From NCBI GenBank assembly GCA_030704615.1, contig CM060731.1:69484756-69544755 (forward strand): a DNA stretch of 60,000 bases, in the 5' to 3' direction. Both the position numbers and the translations under genes were made by a program. The notes beneath the pieces were generated by a model. That model was not told the origin of the DNA. It searched no databases and worked only from the letters and a program-made list of their open reading frames with translations. This document shows positions 1-11,963 of the stretch, in pieces (within the stretch, counting starts at the first letter, position 1; every line of letters starts with the position of its first letter). The DNA comes from Takakia lepidozioides. Lineage: Eukaryota; Streptophyta; Takakiopsida; Takakiales; Takakiaceae.

Positions 1-388
1 AACTGGGGCCCATAGCAGTGTTGGAGGGTGACCACCTACCTGACAGATTGTGTTCATCATTAACTGTAGAATTGCAAGGGATAGCATCCCAACCATTGTT
101 GACAGGAACAGAATGTATGGGTGAGGAAGGGAAGGCATCCCATCCGGTGTTTTGGACTTCCCCTTTATTAATCCATGCACATTCGGGACTGTGAGCAGTA
201 GAATCCCCAGTGTTCAGCCACCCTCTGTTAATGTTTTTTGTTGAATCTGTCAAACCCTCATCTGATCCTCCAGCCCTCTCTGGCAATACATGATGGTCAA
301 GACTCTGAGGAAATGGTGGATGGTCTGAGTAGCTACACAGATCAATGAATGAAGCAAGACACTTGCATGTTGGCAAGAAAACATCCTT
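1..388. other. Sequence downstream of PPR-DYW pseudogene, no gene seen
   Basis: I see no convincing coding region here. The stretch lies just 3' of the DYW stop codon (reverse strand, 389-391) and may be old 3' flank. A GCATCCCA-containing phrase occurs twice (about 82 and 136), which suggests weak internal repetition. Confidence 0.4.
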
Positions 389-1265
389 TCACCAGTAATC
401 ACCACAAGAACAAATCCCATCTTCAATGTGGTGAAAGCGGTTAGCGTCCCATACAACAATTGCTCGACCAACAATCTTTGAGATGAATTTGGTGGAAGTG
501 TGGCAGTCACCACACACTCGAAGATTCTTGATGAGACGAAGAGGCGTCCTAGGGATTGTGCAGATCAGCCCAAAACCAATGGCCAGCTTCTCACTGTGGT
601 GGCAAAGAGAACTTGTCTTCCGTCATTCAGTAGGCCAGTGTGGCTGCATGCAGAGAGAACACATATAAAGGCTGTCCAGCTTCAAGCCGTTCTTTTGCAT
701 TCCTTCAAATAGTTGCAGGACCTCCCTATGACAACATTTGCTCATAGGTCTCCAAAGCCTCCACCCCACGTCCCTGCTGTGCATACCCTGCAAGCATCGT
801 GCTCCACGACACCACATCTCGTTCAGCCATATTGTTGAAAACTCCCGTTGCATCCTTAATACACCCACATTTGGCATACATGTCCACCAGGGCAGTGTTC
901 AGAATAACATCTGGTACACCCTTGCTGTGTATATCCTGCAATCATCGCACTCCACGACACAACATCTCGTTCAGCCATACTGTCGAACACTCCCTTCATA
1001 CATGTCCACAAGGGTATTGTTCTGAATGACATTTTGTACAATTGCAGGTCTGACAATGCATCCATTTGGCATACCTGTCCACCAGGGCAGTGTTCAGAAT
1101 GACATCTGGTACAATTCCAGCTTTGACGATGTCACCACGGACCTCTTTCCCCTTTTCCAGAGCTCCCAAGCTTGCACACGCATTGCAAACACAAACAAAT
1201 GTGATGTGGTTGGGCTTCGCCCCTTCGCGCAACATTTGCTCCTAGATCTCCAAGCCTCCATCCCG
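389..1265 (-). pseudogene. PLS-type PPR-DYW protein, decayed, left arm of inverted duplication
   Basis: On the reverse strand this carries degenerate PPR repeats (motifs MYAKCGCIKDA, ERDVVSW, GYAQQG, EALETYEQM) followed by a well-kept C-terminal DYW domain. Visible in the DYW part are the [11 protein letters not shown] zinc/deaminase box (about 566-598), CGDCHT, the NRFHHIEDG block and the terminal CSCGDYW followed by TGA at 389-391. DYW proteins are organellar C-to-U RNA editing factors, with the PPR tract reading RNA and the DYW domain acting as the deaminase. The PPR part is broken by frameshifts. The E and E+ region is missing, because the sequence jumps at about 625 from the GMQKNGLKLD repeat straight into the DYW domain. 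No complete gene can be read, so this is a pseudogene derived from a PLS-DYW gene. Confidence 0.8.
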
Positions 1266-1304
1266 CAGGCGCGGGATGGAGGCTTTGGAGACCTATGAGC
1301 AAAT
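1228..1304. repeat. Palindromic junction of a head-to-head PPR duplication
   Basis: At 1260-1276 the sequence reads out of one copy of the EALETYEQM repeat on the reverse strand and directly into another on the forward strand. The arms (CATTTGCTCC...CATCCCGC and GCGGGATGG...GAGCAAATG) are near-perfect reverse complements with a spacer of only about 2 bases. Beyond the core, the left arm (about 625-1265) is an inverted relative of the right-arm segment from about 2262 to 3260, which shares its AGATCTAGGAGC variant. Confidence 0.85.
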
Positions 1305-3557
1305 GATGGTGGAAGGGATGAAGCCCGACCACATCACGTCTGTGCGTTTGCAAGCCTGGAAGCCCTGCAAAAGGGCAAAGAGGTGCATGGTTGCATCACA
1401 AAAGCAGGAATAGTACCAGATGTGATTGTCAACAATACCCTCGTGGACATGTATGCAAAATGTGGGTGCATCGAAGATGCGGAGGGAGTGTTTGACAGTA
1501 TGGCTGAACGAGATTTGGTGTCGTGAAGTGCGATGACTGCAGGGTATGCACAACAAGGGCGCAGGATGGAGGCTTTGGACACCTATGAGCAAATGATGGG
1601 GGAAGGGGTGAACCCCGACCACATCACGTTTGTTTCCATTTGCAATGCTTGTGCAAGCCTGGCAGCCCTGGAAGAGGGCAAAGAGGTCCGTGGTGACATC
1701 GTCAAAGCTGGAATTGTACCAGATGTCATTCTGAACACTGCCCTGGTGGACAGGTATGCCAAATGTGGGTGCATTTTCAGACCTTCAATTGTACAAAATG
1801 TCATTCAGAACAATACCCTTGTGGACATGTATGAAGGGAGTGTTCGACAGTATGGCTGAACGAGATGTTGTGTCGTGAAGTGCGATGACTGCAGGGTATG
1901 CACAACAAGGGCGCAGGATGGAGGCTTTGGACACCTATGAGCAAATGATGGGGGAAGGGGTGAACCCCGACCACATCACGTTTGTTTCCATTTGCAATGC
2001 TTGTGCAAGCCTGGCAGCCCTGGAAGAGGGCAAAGAGGTCTGTGGTGACATCGTCAAAGCTGGAATTGTACCAGATGTCATTCTGAACACTGCCCTCGCG
2101 GACATGTATGCCAAATGTAGGTGCATTGTCAGACCTGCAATTGTACAAAATGTCATTCAGAACAATACCCTTGTGGACATGTATGAAGGGAGTGTTCGAC
2201 AGTATGGCTGAACGAGATGTTGTGTCATGGAGTGCGATAATTGCAGGATATGCACAGCAAGGGTGCAGGATGGACGCTTTGGAGATCTAGGAGCAAATGT
2301 TGCGCGAAGGGACGAAGCCCAACCACATCACATTTGTTTGTGTTTGCAATGCATGTGCAAGCCTGGGAGCTCTGGAAAAGGGGAAAGAGGTCCGTGGTGA
2401 CATCGTCAAAGCTAGAATTGTACCTGATGTCATCCTGAACACTACCCTGGTGGACATGTATGCCAAATGTGGGTGCATTAAGGATGCGAAGGGAGTTAAT
2501 TTCAACACCATGGCTGAACGAGATGTGGTGTGCGATGCTTGCAGGGGTATGCACAGCAGGGGTGTGGGATAGAGGCTTTGGAGACCTATGAGCAAATGAT
2601 GGGGGAAGGGGTGAAGCCACATCACGTTTGTGTGCGTTTGCAGTTCGTGTGCAAGCCTGGCAGCCCTGGAAAAGGGCAAAGAGGTGCATGGTTGCATCGC
2701 CAAAGCTGGAATTGTACCAGATGTGATTATGAACAATACCCTCGTGGACATGTATGCCAAATGTGGGTGCATCAAGGATGCGGATGAAGTGTTCAACAGT
2801 ATGGCTGAACGAGATTTGGTGTCATGGAATGCCATGCTTGCAGGATATGCACACCAGGGGCGCGGGATGGAGGCCTTGGAGACCTATGAGCAGATGATGG
2901 GCAAGGGGTGAAGTCCGACCACATCACGTTTGTGTGCGTTTGCAATGCTTGTGTAAGCCTGACAGCCCTGGAAAAGGGCAAAGGGTGCATGGTGACATCA
3001 TCAAAGCTGGAATTGTACCAAATGTCATTCTGGACACTGCCCTGGTGGACATGTATGCGAAATGTGGGTGCATTGAGGATGCAAAGGGAGTATTTGACAA
3101 TGTGGCTGAATGGAATGTGGTGTCGTGGAATCCGATGATCGCAGGATATGCCCAGCAGGTTGTCATAGGGAGGTCCTGCAACTATTTGAAGGAATGCAAA
3201 AGAATGGCTTGAAGCTGGACAATATCACCTTTATATGTGTTCTCTTTGCATGCAGCCACACTGGCCTACTGAATAAAGGAAGACGGTACTTCGATTCCCT
3301 GAGTCAACATCATGGTGTCACCTTGCTAGTAAAGCACTTTGGCTGCATATATGGTGGACCTTCTGGACGTGCGGGACAACTACATGAGGCAAGGTACCTG
3401 ACTAATAAAATACGAATCAATCCAGATGTTGTGGTGTGGAAGGCCTTGCTTGGTGCCTGCAGAATCCATGGCAATGTGGAGATGGCTGAATGTGTGGCAA
3501 CATCTATCCTCAAGTGGGATGAACAAGATGCCGCGACTTATGTGTTGCTATAATTCT
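1268..3557 (+). pseudogene. PLS-type PPR repeat array with E domain, decayed, right arm
   Basis: Forward-strand array of PLS pentatricopeptide repeats. The recurrent phrases are TYEQMMGEGV, HITFVCVCNAC, CASLAALEKGKEV, KAGIVPDVILNTALVDMY and MAERDVVSW. Stops and frameshifts fall between nearly every repeat pair. The last part (about 3110-3553) keeps the E-domain signature (FACSHTGLL, GPSGRAGQLHEA, VVVWKALLGACRIHGN, ATYVLL) but has no DYW domain. Functional relatives are RNA-binding editing factors of chloroplasts and mitochondria. The E domain missing from the left arm is present here, while the DYW domain of the left arm is absent, so the two arms look like complementary pieces of one ancestral gene. 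Stops such as the TGA in the motif at about 1525 rule out an intact protein. Confidence 0.8.
1508..2211 (+). repeat. 352-bp tandem duplication inside the PPR array
   Basis: Two adjacent units, about 1508-1859 and 1860-2211, are almost identical. Each encodes the same 108-residue reading frame, offset by exactly 352 bp (starts at 1533 and 1885), with only a few substitutions (for example RGDIV against CGDIV, VDRYAKCGC against ADMYAKCRC). The unit is not a multiple of three, so the duplication itself shifts the PPR frame. Confidence 0.85.
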
Positions 3558-4040
3558 GGGTTTGGGTGGTGGAGCTTCTCCAAAGCTTGAAGATGGAAGT
3601 GCATACGAATTTTAATGAGCTTGATGAGAGGGGCAGCCCTGTGCACAAGTTTGTTTAGCATCTTAAATTTGGACATGTTTGTTTGTTTCTCGTGGTGTGG
3701 CTTTGGATGGAGCCCTTGACGAACTTGCATGAATATTGTCAAAAGCTAGCCTTAACCCACCAAGATCCAATCCCACGGTGGATGATTGAAAGTTCATACA
3801 GTGAATGTAAGGGTATTTGGGTATGTTGTTATTGATTGATGCGGCTTGTGAAAATTGAATGTTGAAATGCAGATCCGCCATTTTTCTTCTAGTAAAAAAA
3901 CAAAACACGGGATCTCTGCATGTAACACCGTGGGGATGACCCAGCCCTATTTTTGTGAAAAATTGAACATATTTCTCAGAATTCGTCGCTAGTAGTGCGG
4001 AGCAAGCCTTAGTACTTAAGAATCCAAGTGGGTTGCAAGC
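3558..4040. other. No gene seen
   Basis: AT-rich sequence after the PPR array. A reverse-strand open frame of 130 codons crosses most of it, but it has no recognisable motif and reads like chance. Confidence 0.3.
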
Positions 4041-4043
4041 TGT

Positions 4044-4112
4044 TGTGGGTAGCATGATGGTAAGGTTATAGTGTTGCAGGTGGTGAGGTTGAGGGTTCGA
4101 TTCTTGATGGGA
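4044..4112 (+). repeat. tRNA-like (SINE-type) segment with A and B boxes
   Basis: TAGCATGATGG at 4050-4060 resembles an RNA polymerase III A box (TRGCNNAGTGG). GGTTCGATTC at 4094-4103 matches a B box (GGTTCGANNC). Their spacing of 33 bases is as in tRNAs and tRNA-derived SINEs. I cannot fold a full cloverleaf, so a SINE head or a tRNA fossil is more likely than a working tRNA gene. Confidence 0.45.
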
Positions 4113-4113
4113 G

Positions 4114-4406
4114 GCGCTTAGTGTAACCTTGGTTGGTGTAACCCTGGTAGTGTAACCCTCTGTAACCCCGGTTTCTCATGTAACTCTGGTTAGTCCATTT
4201 TATACATAACCAAATTTCGAGACCAAGTGTGAGTTACACCGAGAGGAGTTACACTCCATTCTGTGTAACCCCGAGTGGAGTTACACACCTCGTCGTGTAA
4301 CCTGATGTAACCCCAAGTGGAGTTACACACCTCGTCGTGTAACCTGATGTAACCCCAAGTGGAGTTACACACCTCGTCGTGTAACCCAGTGTAACCCCAA
4401 GTGGAG
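4114..4406. repeat. GTGTAACC-rich minisatellite with 42-bp units
   Basis: Two exact tandem copies of a 42-bp unit (4295-4336 and 4337-4378) are flanked by a partial copy before (from about 4263) and after (to 4406). Each unit starts GTGTAACC and contains GTTACAC in the opposite sense, so short hairpins can form. Upstream (4118-4180) the TGTAACCC word is repeated irregularly, which suggests the array grew from a short motif. Confidence 0.85.
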
Positions 4407-4410
4407 TTTC

Positions 4411-5616
4411 AGTTCCATGTCACTCTCAAGAGAGGGTGGGGAAGATTTGACATGCCGTAAACCGGCGTACCATCCTATCAGAGGTTGCATGTGTGCATTA
4501 AGTTCTTACATTATTCCTATTATCTTCCTTTTTTAAATTAGGCACTCTTGTCAAAAATAATTTATTTTGATTTGGCACTTTATTTTCGAATTAATTTCTG
4601 CCTAACCGGCTATCCCACTACGGTAGTTCACGCGGGAAAAAGTGCCAATACCTATGACCGTGGTTCTTCACCTTCGCTCTGCAGTTTCCCGCGCTGTGGC
4701 TTGTGTGGTATGTGTTGTGTGTGGGACCAAATTGGGGCTCCGAGCACAGCTTGTTAGGGCTCAAGCTCAGCAGCATGGCCATTCCAAGCGATGAATCCCA
4801 GTGATCTTTTAGCAAGTGAGTCTCTCTTCTCTCTCTAGTGTCTTGTTAGGGAAGAAATGCTTGGCAGCTACCTTCGCGAGGGGGTTCGTCTTCGTGCAGG
4901 GTCTCTGGTTGTTTCCAGTCTCGTGTGTTATGGCCTACATGTCACAGTGGAACCAGGCATGTAGAAAATTGTACTATTAAGTTAATTTCACACCTCTCTG
5001 ACTGCGGTTTAGCTGAAATTTAAATTGAATTAGAAGTTGTTGAACACTTGGAAGGATAATGACAGAAGGTCTATGTGATACACTCAAGTGTTACCAAGGA
5101 AACATAGTAGGATTAGTTTTTCCTAGCTTTTGTAGTGACAGAATCGAGCGAAGGCTGACAGGGAAGCTGAATGATACCACGAGATTGCTGATAGCCACAT
5201 TTATTTATCAAATGCAGTCAGCCTGGATATATGTAACCTTCAATTGCATCTTTGCTAAATTTGTGTTGAATCATCTGTAGAAATCCCTGCATACCAGAAT
5301 GTCTCTGCACTGGCACTGCCGCGAGGAGGTTACCGCCGCAAGGTCCAAAGTTAGGATATAGGAGGGTGAGCAGTACGAGCTGAAAGGCTGGCTGCGTTAT
5401 TCGCCTTTGGCCATAGGGGCAGGATTTGCAGTAATAGGGTGTGGATTGAATAGAAGAGATGGCTGTCTTCCTGTCTTTCTCCAATGATGGTTGTAGATGA
5501 TCTCTGTATCTTCTTTCTATCCGTGTAGCATATTAGGAAATGTGCATAATTTGATATGTCAAGCTGCTTCATGACAAAACCTTTTTCTTACAGGAAAGCA
5601 GAGAATCCATTAAATC
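4411..5616. other. Region upstream of MSH7; probable promoter and 5' leader intron
   Basis: No gene is seen. A good 3' splice site (TTTTTCTTACAG, ending at 5593) lies 23 bases before the MSH7 start codon, so part of this stretch is probably a 5' UTR exon and leader intron. The transcription start is not identifiable; a pyrimidine-rich run near 4821-4838 is compatible with a plant core promoter. Confidence 0.45.
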
Positions 5617-8600
5617 ATGTCGCAACAGCGGTCTTTGCTGTCCTTTTACAACAAAGGCCGTGCAGGGCCCTCAAAGGATGGCTCTTCCAATCAGGCAGAG
5701 CAGGGTCCAGGTGGAGGAAGACAATTAAGCTATAAAGAGTTGCAGCAACAGCAGCAACAAACATTCTTCAGAGGGGGCCTTGCCTCCATGCCTTCCTCAC
5801 AGGAGGGGACACATACTGCCCCCTCCCGGCCTTTCACCCCTGGCTTCAAGCGTATTCAGGAAGAGGATCCTGATGTGACTTCTCAAGGCAAAGTTCTGTT
5901 GAGCTCAGACCCCAGCAAGAGGAGAAAGCTCATGGATGCGTTGGGAGTGGATCATAATCACACACAAGGTGGTGCATGGGCAGCGGTTGAAGCTAGGTTT
6001 GAATGGCTGCACCCCAATCGGATCAAAGATGGGAAGGGGAGGCGACCTGACCACCCTTTCTATGACAATAGAACATTGCACATCCCACAGGATGCACTGA
6101 CAAAGATGACAGCTTCGCAGCGGCAGTACTGGTCACTGAAATGCCAGTACATGGATACTCTTTTATTTTTCAAAGTGGTAAGTGCCTCACACGTATTTCT
6201 ATTGACAGTGATTTTGTAGCAATTGTGTTTTCCTTATGTGCCCTCACATGCACAAGGTTTTTAATAATGTTGGGCACTACTTTTTGCAGGGAAAATTTTA
6301 TGAGCTATATGAGCTTGATGCAGAAATTGGTCATAAAGAGATGGATTGGAAACTGATTATCAGCGGTGTTGGCAAATGCAGACAGGTAGTGTTGGGTGGA
6401 CTGCCGTGGCCTCGATAGAGACATTCTTCATAATATGGTTGCTCCAAGGAAGTGTTCACACTTACGTAGTCTTATCCCTTGATTTTGAAGCTGTCCTTTA
6501 AGAAGATGCGAACACACTGATCAGGTTTAGCTGTTTGCTTTGTTGGACAGGTTGGAGTCCCGGAGAGTGGGATAGACGATTCTGTACAAAAGTTGGTTGC
6601 CCGTGGGTGAGCTCCTCGCAAGCTCGCAATTTGACAGTTTCATTATATCTTATCTGCATTTGAAAGAAGGTTTTATTTGGAGATTTTTCATGTCTTTCTG
6701 TGTTTGTCCAGGTATAAAGTTGGCAGAATAGAGCAACTTGAGACCTCTGACCAAGCCAAGCATCGAGGGGGTGGGGTACGGCAACACACCATGTACCCTT
6801 GACCACATGTGTGCTCTACTATGGTAGTCATTGGGATGTTAGTTCATTTTCAAATATGTAGTTGCCAGCTCTGGCAATAAGTGGAACTTGTGATTCAGTA
6901 GAACTCCAGTCTTAGTCCTTTCTGCTGTATCCATCCTGTGCAGATATACCTTAGCAAGGTAGACCGTTATCAATCAAGTGTAGCTTGTGTGTGCCAGTTT
7001 CTATTTTACTTTTTGATCCCCTAGACATCAAGTTGTTCCTGCTCTGCTTGGTTGCTGCAGATGGTTCGGCGTGACCTTATCCAGGTGGTCACCCCATCGA
7101 CTAGACTCGATGGTAACCTGCGGCCCGAGGCAATTCACCTTCTTGCTCTAAAGGAGGTGATGATTTGCTGGAAATCTCCCACCAACTTTCTAACAATCTT
7201 GGCAATTTGCTACCAGGATCCTTTTAAGTGCTTTGACATAGCGACTTATAGGTGTGCAAGAATATGGGTAGGTGCTGTCCGGTTGGTTTTCTGGTGTCTT
7301 TGCAGCTGTGGGATGCGGTCTCCTTGCGGTTTCCCGTATGCAGATGTAGCAACTCAACTGTGCTAATTTGTATTTCCACAGCACATTGAGTTTCTCTGAG
7401 TCCTCCTGAACAGAGAATGTTTGTGGACACAGGAGGCTGTGGATGAAATCCATGATGGCACATCAAGCCAGGGGTCAGTGGCAATGGGGTTTGCCTTTGT
7501 TGATGCCGCTGCAGGCAAATTCTTTCTTGGCTCCATCAGCGATGATTGCTCGCGCTCTGCTTTAGGGGCACTCCTCACTCAGGTAACCCAACTTTCTGTC
7601 AGGGCTTTCGACACAACATCAGCTGTATAAGGCCGGAGTTGAATATGAGGCTATTTCTCTTCCAAAGGTTCTTTCTGTTTGGTAACGAAGCCATGTCTTT
7701 GTATTTCCGTATTTTTTTTGCACTTATGCTCAGGCATTCAGGCTCAGATGTTCAGGATATTCCTAGATAAGTGGAGAAAGAAAGGGTGATTTTTATGTGT
7801 GTGACCTCTGCAGGTTGCTCCTCAAGAGATCCTACATGAACTTGGAGGTAACTTCCATGTTCCTGAAAAGACAGCTTGAAGAGACCTTCCTCATTCTCTG
7901 TTACACTACTGATGATTGTGGAGACATAGTTGTACTTGATGTATTTGGTTTTTGATGTCCATCCTCATTGAGCTGGAACCAAGACACCTCGATGTGCTCA
8001 CTAACCCAGGATGACCATTGGTCTTCTGCAGGTCTATCTGACGGTACAATGAAGGTTCTACAGCATCACCACACTCCAGGTAGTGGTGTCTCCTAAGTCT
8101 TGTTTTCTTGTAGTTCTATCCATGACATTGGAGGGAAACTTATCAGTTCCGTAGAGGGTCTGATGTGCAGGCTTGCTTCCAATGATGATTACCCCTCTCA
8201 CAGTCGAATTTATGGAGCCTGAATCGGTGGTTCAAATGTTTGAAGATCGTGGCTACTTCCAGCCAACAGTTTGTGCAGAAGATTTTGCAGGCTTGTGGGC
8301 CAACACATTGGAAAGGCTTTCTCACAAGTACCTTGCTGCTAGTGCTTTGGGAGCTCTGGTCTCCCATCTTGTGCGCTTGAAGGTCAGTGCAGTCATTATG
8401 CAGCATATAGGAAATTTACCTAGCACAACATCAGCAACAAGGCATCTGTTGCTTAGCACCCATCATTTAGTTACACTCATATCTAGGCTTTCCCTGCAAC
8501 CAGACCCCCCATCCATTACAGGGGTAGGTTCTCTGGATTTGACCACTTGCTGGGATGATTAACATAAGACCACATAAAAAGTGGAGGAGTTGCAGTATGA

Positions 8601-11600
8601 AGAGTGTCCACATCAAGTAGTATCATTTTTGAACAGGTGGACAGGGAACTGCTTCCTAATGGAGTTTTACTGCCATATGAAGTCTACAGAGGCTCGCTCC
8701 GGCTGGATGGCCAAACTGTGGCTAATTTGGAACTACTTGAAAACAGGGACAATGGAAGTCGAGCAGGTTAGTTTACAGAGCAGCATCCCCTTTATTGCTA
8801 TGCTGACACCTGATTCAAACAAGCAAGCTTTTTCAGGTCAGCTGAACCATTCTATCAGCATAAACTAATGCGGTCCAAAGGCCAAAAGATTGCTTGGAAT
8901 AAGAGGTGAACACTCTGTGAATGGTGCTTGCAGAGACTTGGTAGTTGTGGTGAATGGAGAAAAAGAGAATATATTTATTATGTCCACAAAAGGCCAAAAG
9001 GAGTTTGTTATGTATTGTAGAGGACTCCGTTTACAATTAACAGTTAGCTCTCTTCTTGATATTTGCTCTTCAGGATAAGATCACGTATCCTTGCATGATT
9101 GGCCAGATGAATGTCTTTTGAAAATGGCAGGATGACTTGGAGCTGGTGTATTGCCCTCATTCTGTGGTTTTCCCTTTCTTACTTCTGCAGGTACTCTGCT
9201 TAGCCACTTGGACTCGTGTGTAACTAAGTACGGTAAACGCCTTCTGAGGCGATGGATTTGCCATCCTCTGCAAAATGTGGCAGAGATCAATGACCGTTTG
9301 GGTACAGTGGAGGAGCTAATGGACCGTCCGGAGATGGCCTGCTCACTAAGAGAGGACATGCATGTGCTGCCAGATCTGGAACGGATCATTGCTCGGGTTC
9401 GGGGACTGGCCGGATCCCCAAACCTTGGGGTCATACCTATGGCAGCAAAAAAAGTACATGAACGCCGTGTAAGAATATCTTTTTCACCCCTAGAGCAAAT
9501 TGACCTCAGCAACAAACAAATGTCACCTCCAGCATAATAAATGTGTTTGTGGAATTTGCAGCTGAAAACCTTTGCAGATGCTGTCAAAGGAATGCGTGCA
9601 GCTTTCAAACTTCTCCAGGGGCTCCAGAACTGTAGGGATGGAGGAGGCCCTCCCAAGGCGTGTCTGCTGCAGGCTGCCCTGTCATTAGCAAACCCGGATG
9701 TGGCTCTTGATGCCCTTGAAGAAATTGAGGCTTGCATTGACCGAAGCAGCAAGTTCCTCAGACTCCGCTCCCAGGAACAGGTTTGCACGCACACAGAATC
9801 AGCATGCCCTAGGAAAGCCTGATAGTTAAGATTATCTCAAGACACTCACTGAAGCATATCTTATTTTTTGAGGTTGGAGAGAATTCTTATTGAAGTGGTT
9901 GTTTGTGACTACCAACTCTCTATGTGGGGCTGATCCTCTTACAGTGCACAACATATGCACTGTCGAAACCAAGCTTATAGAGGTCCAGTTTGACTGAAGT
10001 ATTTGCCTGAGGGACATTTGCATGTCCCGTGGAGTCGCAAAGAGATCTGTCTTTCAGGTGGGCACATGTGCTAGGGTACAGCATAGATGAAGATGGCTCT
10101 CATCTTGGCAATGAAGCCCCACTGTTTTTGTTCTTGCAGGAAGATATGGGGGATGATAATGTCGACACCACGGATGAAAAGTCAGCATTGGAGAAAGAAG
10201 CGGGTGTATTAAGCCAACTCATGGTCTGCTTTAATGCACACTCGGAGCATTGGCAAATGGTGGTCGAGACACTTGCACGGTTGGATGTCTTGATAGCGTT
10301 TGCTGCAGCTGCAAAGACATCAACAGGCCCTACATGTCAACCTATTTTTACACAAAATGACAAGACAAAAAATGGAGGCGCTGTCCTCATCATCAAAGGC
10401 CTTTGGAATCCATTGAGTACAGGGGGCCAAGGAGGTGTTGTTGTACCCAATGATGTGGAACTTGGTTCCTTCAGATCAGACTCCTCCCGCAATCCCCGGA
10501 CAATGCTTCTGACAGGGCCGAACATGGGGGGCAAGTCAACACTGTTGAGGGCCACATGCTTAGCTGTGATCATGGCGCAGGTTGTGTACAGATCCCTTCT
10601 AAATGCAGCTGTTGTCTTTCGAAGCCCATCCACTGAAGAAATTCATAGATTTCTCTCCTTCTCACAGTAAGCTAATGTTTGTACTATTTTACAAACTAAT
10701 GAATCACTCATAAGAGGGGTTCTGGGGCATAAGCCAACAAGCTGCTCAATCAGTTAGTGGTATTGAGATACGTTTGGCCTTTTGATATGGCAACAAGATA
10801 GAAACAAAAGCTTCTGGGAAGCACTGGAAAGGGACTAAGATAAGTTGGGTGAACCCTATTACAGTGGTTCCACCAGCTGTAGATGTTTGGAAAGTACAAG
10901 TGCATGCAATTCTAGTTCTCTTACTTCCAATTGATGTGTCTTGCAGTTGGGTTGTTACGTGCCGGGTGAGTCGTGTACTTTGTCACCAGTGGACACTGTC
11001 TTCACTCGGCTTGGTGCAAGTGACCGCATCATGCAGGGTGAAAGTAAGTTCTCTGATTTGGAGGACTCAGGGTTATGCTAGTGAGAGACAGATCCGTGGA
11101 CACTGATCGTTCTTCTTGCATTGCTTGTCATGAAGCGGGGCACACCCCCTCTGCATTCCCTTGGTTTTTTGGTTCACTTTTGCTGATGCTGTCATATTCA
11201 TGACAACACCAATTGTTTGCAGGTACATTCATGGTGGAATGTAGAGAGGCAGCATCTGTTCTACGTCATGCAACAAATAATTCGCTTGTGGTGTTGGACG
11301 AGCTGGGTCGAGGGACTTCCACATTTGATGGATATGCCATTGCCTATGCTGTAATCTGCTGGACCCTCCTTGCAAAGTTTGTTGTTCTCTCCCTTTTCTT
11401 ATTCCAGAAAATGGAGAAACATCTAGAAGGAGCTCTATAAAGCAAAAATAAGGAATAATGAGATACTGAAAAGCCCTCTCTCTTTGCAGGTTCTTCGACA
11501 TGTGGTTGACACCCTAGATTGCCGCCTGCTTTTTGCCACTCATTACCATGCCCTCACTGTTGAGCTTGCATCCCATCCTTCCATTGGGCTATATCATATG

Positions 11601-11963
11601 GCGTGTGCTTTGGTGGACAAGCCCAGTGTGAGCAATGAAGGCAGGACTTCACATTTTGTATCTAACCAGGAACTTGTTTTCCTTTACAAGCTCAAGGAGG
11701 GCGTTTGCCAACAGAGCTATGGCCTTCAGGTTGCTGCTCTGGCAGGCCTTCCAAGTTCTGTTGTCCAAGGTGCTGAACAAGCAAGCAACAAAATGGAGTC
11801 TAAGATCTCCATAGTGTTCGAATCTGCCCTCCTGAAGGAAGGATTACCACCGTTGCACAAGCAATGGCTTTCTGCCCTGATTGGCACAACGGGTTTCAGT
11901 GGCAATGATGCTCTTGATACTTTGTATTGCATTTGGGAGGAAATGCGGAGGTCTGCAGTATGA
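5617..11963 (+). CDS. MSH7: DNA mismatch repair protein MSH7 (MutS homologue), 16 exons
   Basis: MSH7 is the plant-specific MSH6 paralogue. It pairs with MSH2 in the nucleus (MutS gamma) to recognise base mismatches. Exons placed by GT-AG sites and frame: 5617-6177, 6290-6385, 6551-6606, 6712-6775, 7061-7156, 7433-7582, 7814-7847, 8032-8079, 8171-8382, 8637-8766, 9191-9468, 9562-9780, 10140-10580, 10947-11043, 11223-11350, 11490-11963. They join in frame to 1027 codons, close to the size of angiosperm MSH7. The N-terminus has a PCNA-binding box (QQRSLLSFY, residues 3-11) and a short poly-Gln run. The mismatch-recognition GKFYELYE opens exon 2, followed by the MSH7-type [17 protein letters not shown]. 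Walker [10 protein letters not shown] lies near residue 774 and Walker [18 protein letters not shown] in exon 15. No disruption is seen. MSH6 is less likely, because the exon 2-5 motifs match MSH7. Confidence 0.95.

Noticed and set aside
3663-4055. 130-codon reverse open frame
   Set aside because: No motif, no splice context, and it runs into the tRNA-like segment; considered chance.
9081-9794. 237-codon open frame on the reverse strand
   Set aside because: It is antisense to MSH7 exons 11 and 12, whose sense frames match MutS motifs; the reverse product shows no family resemblance.
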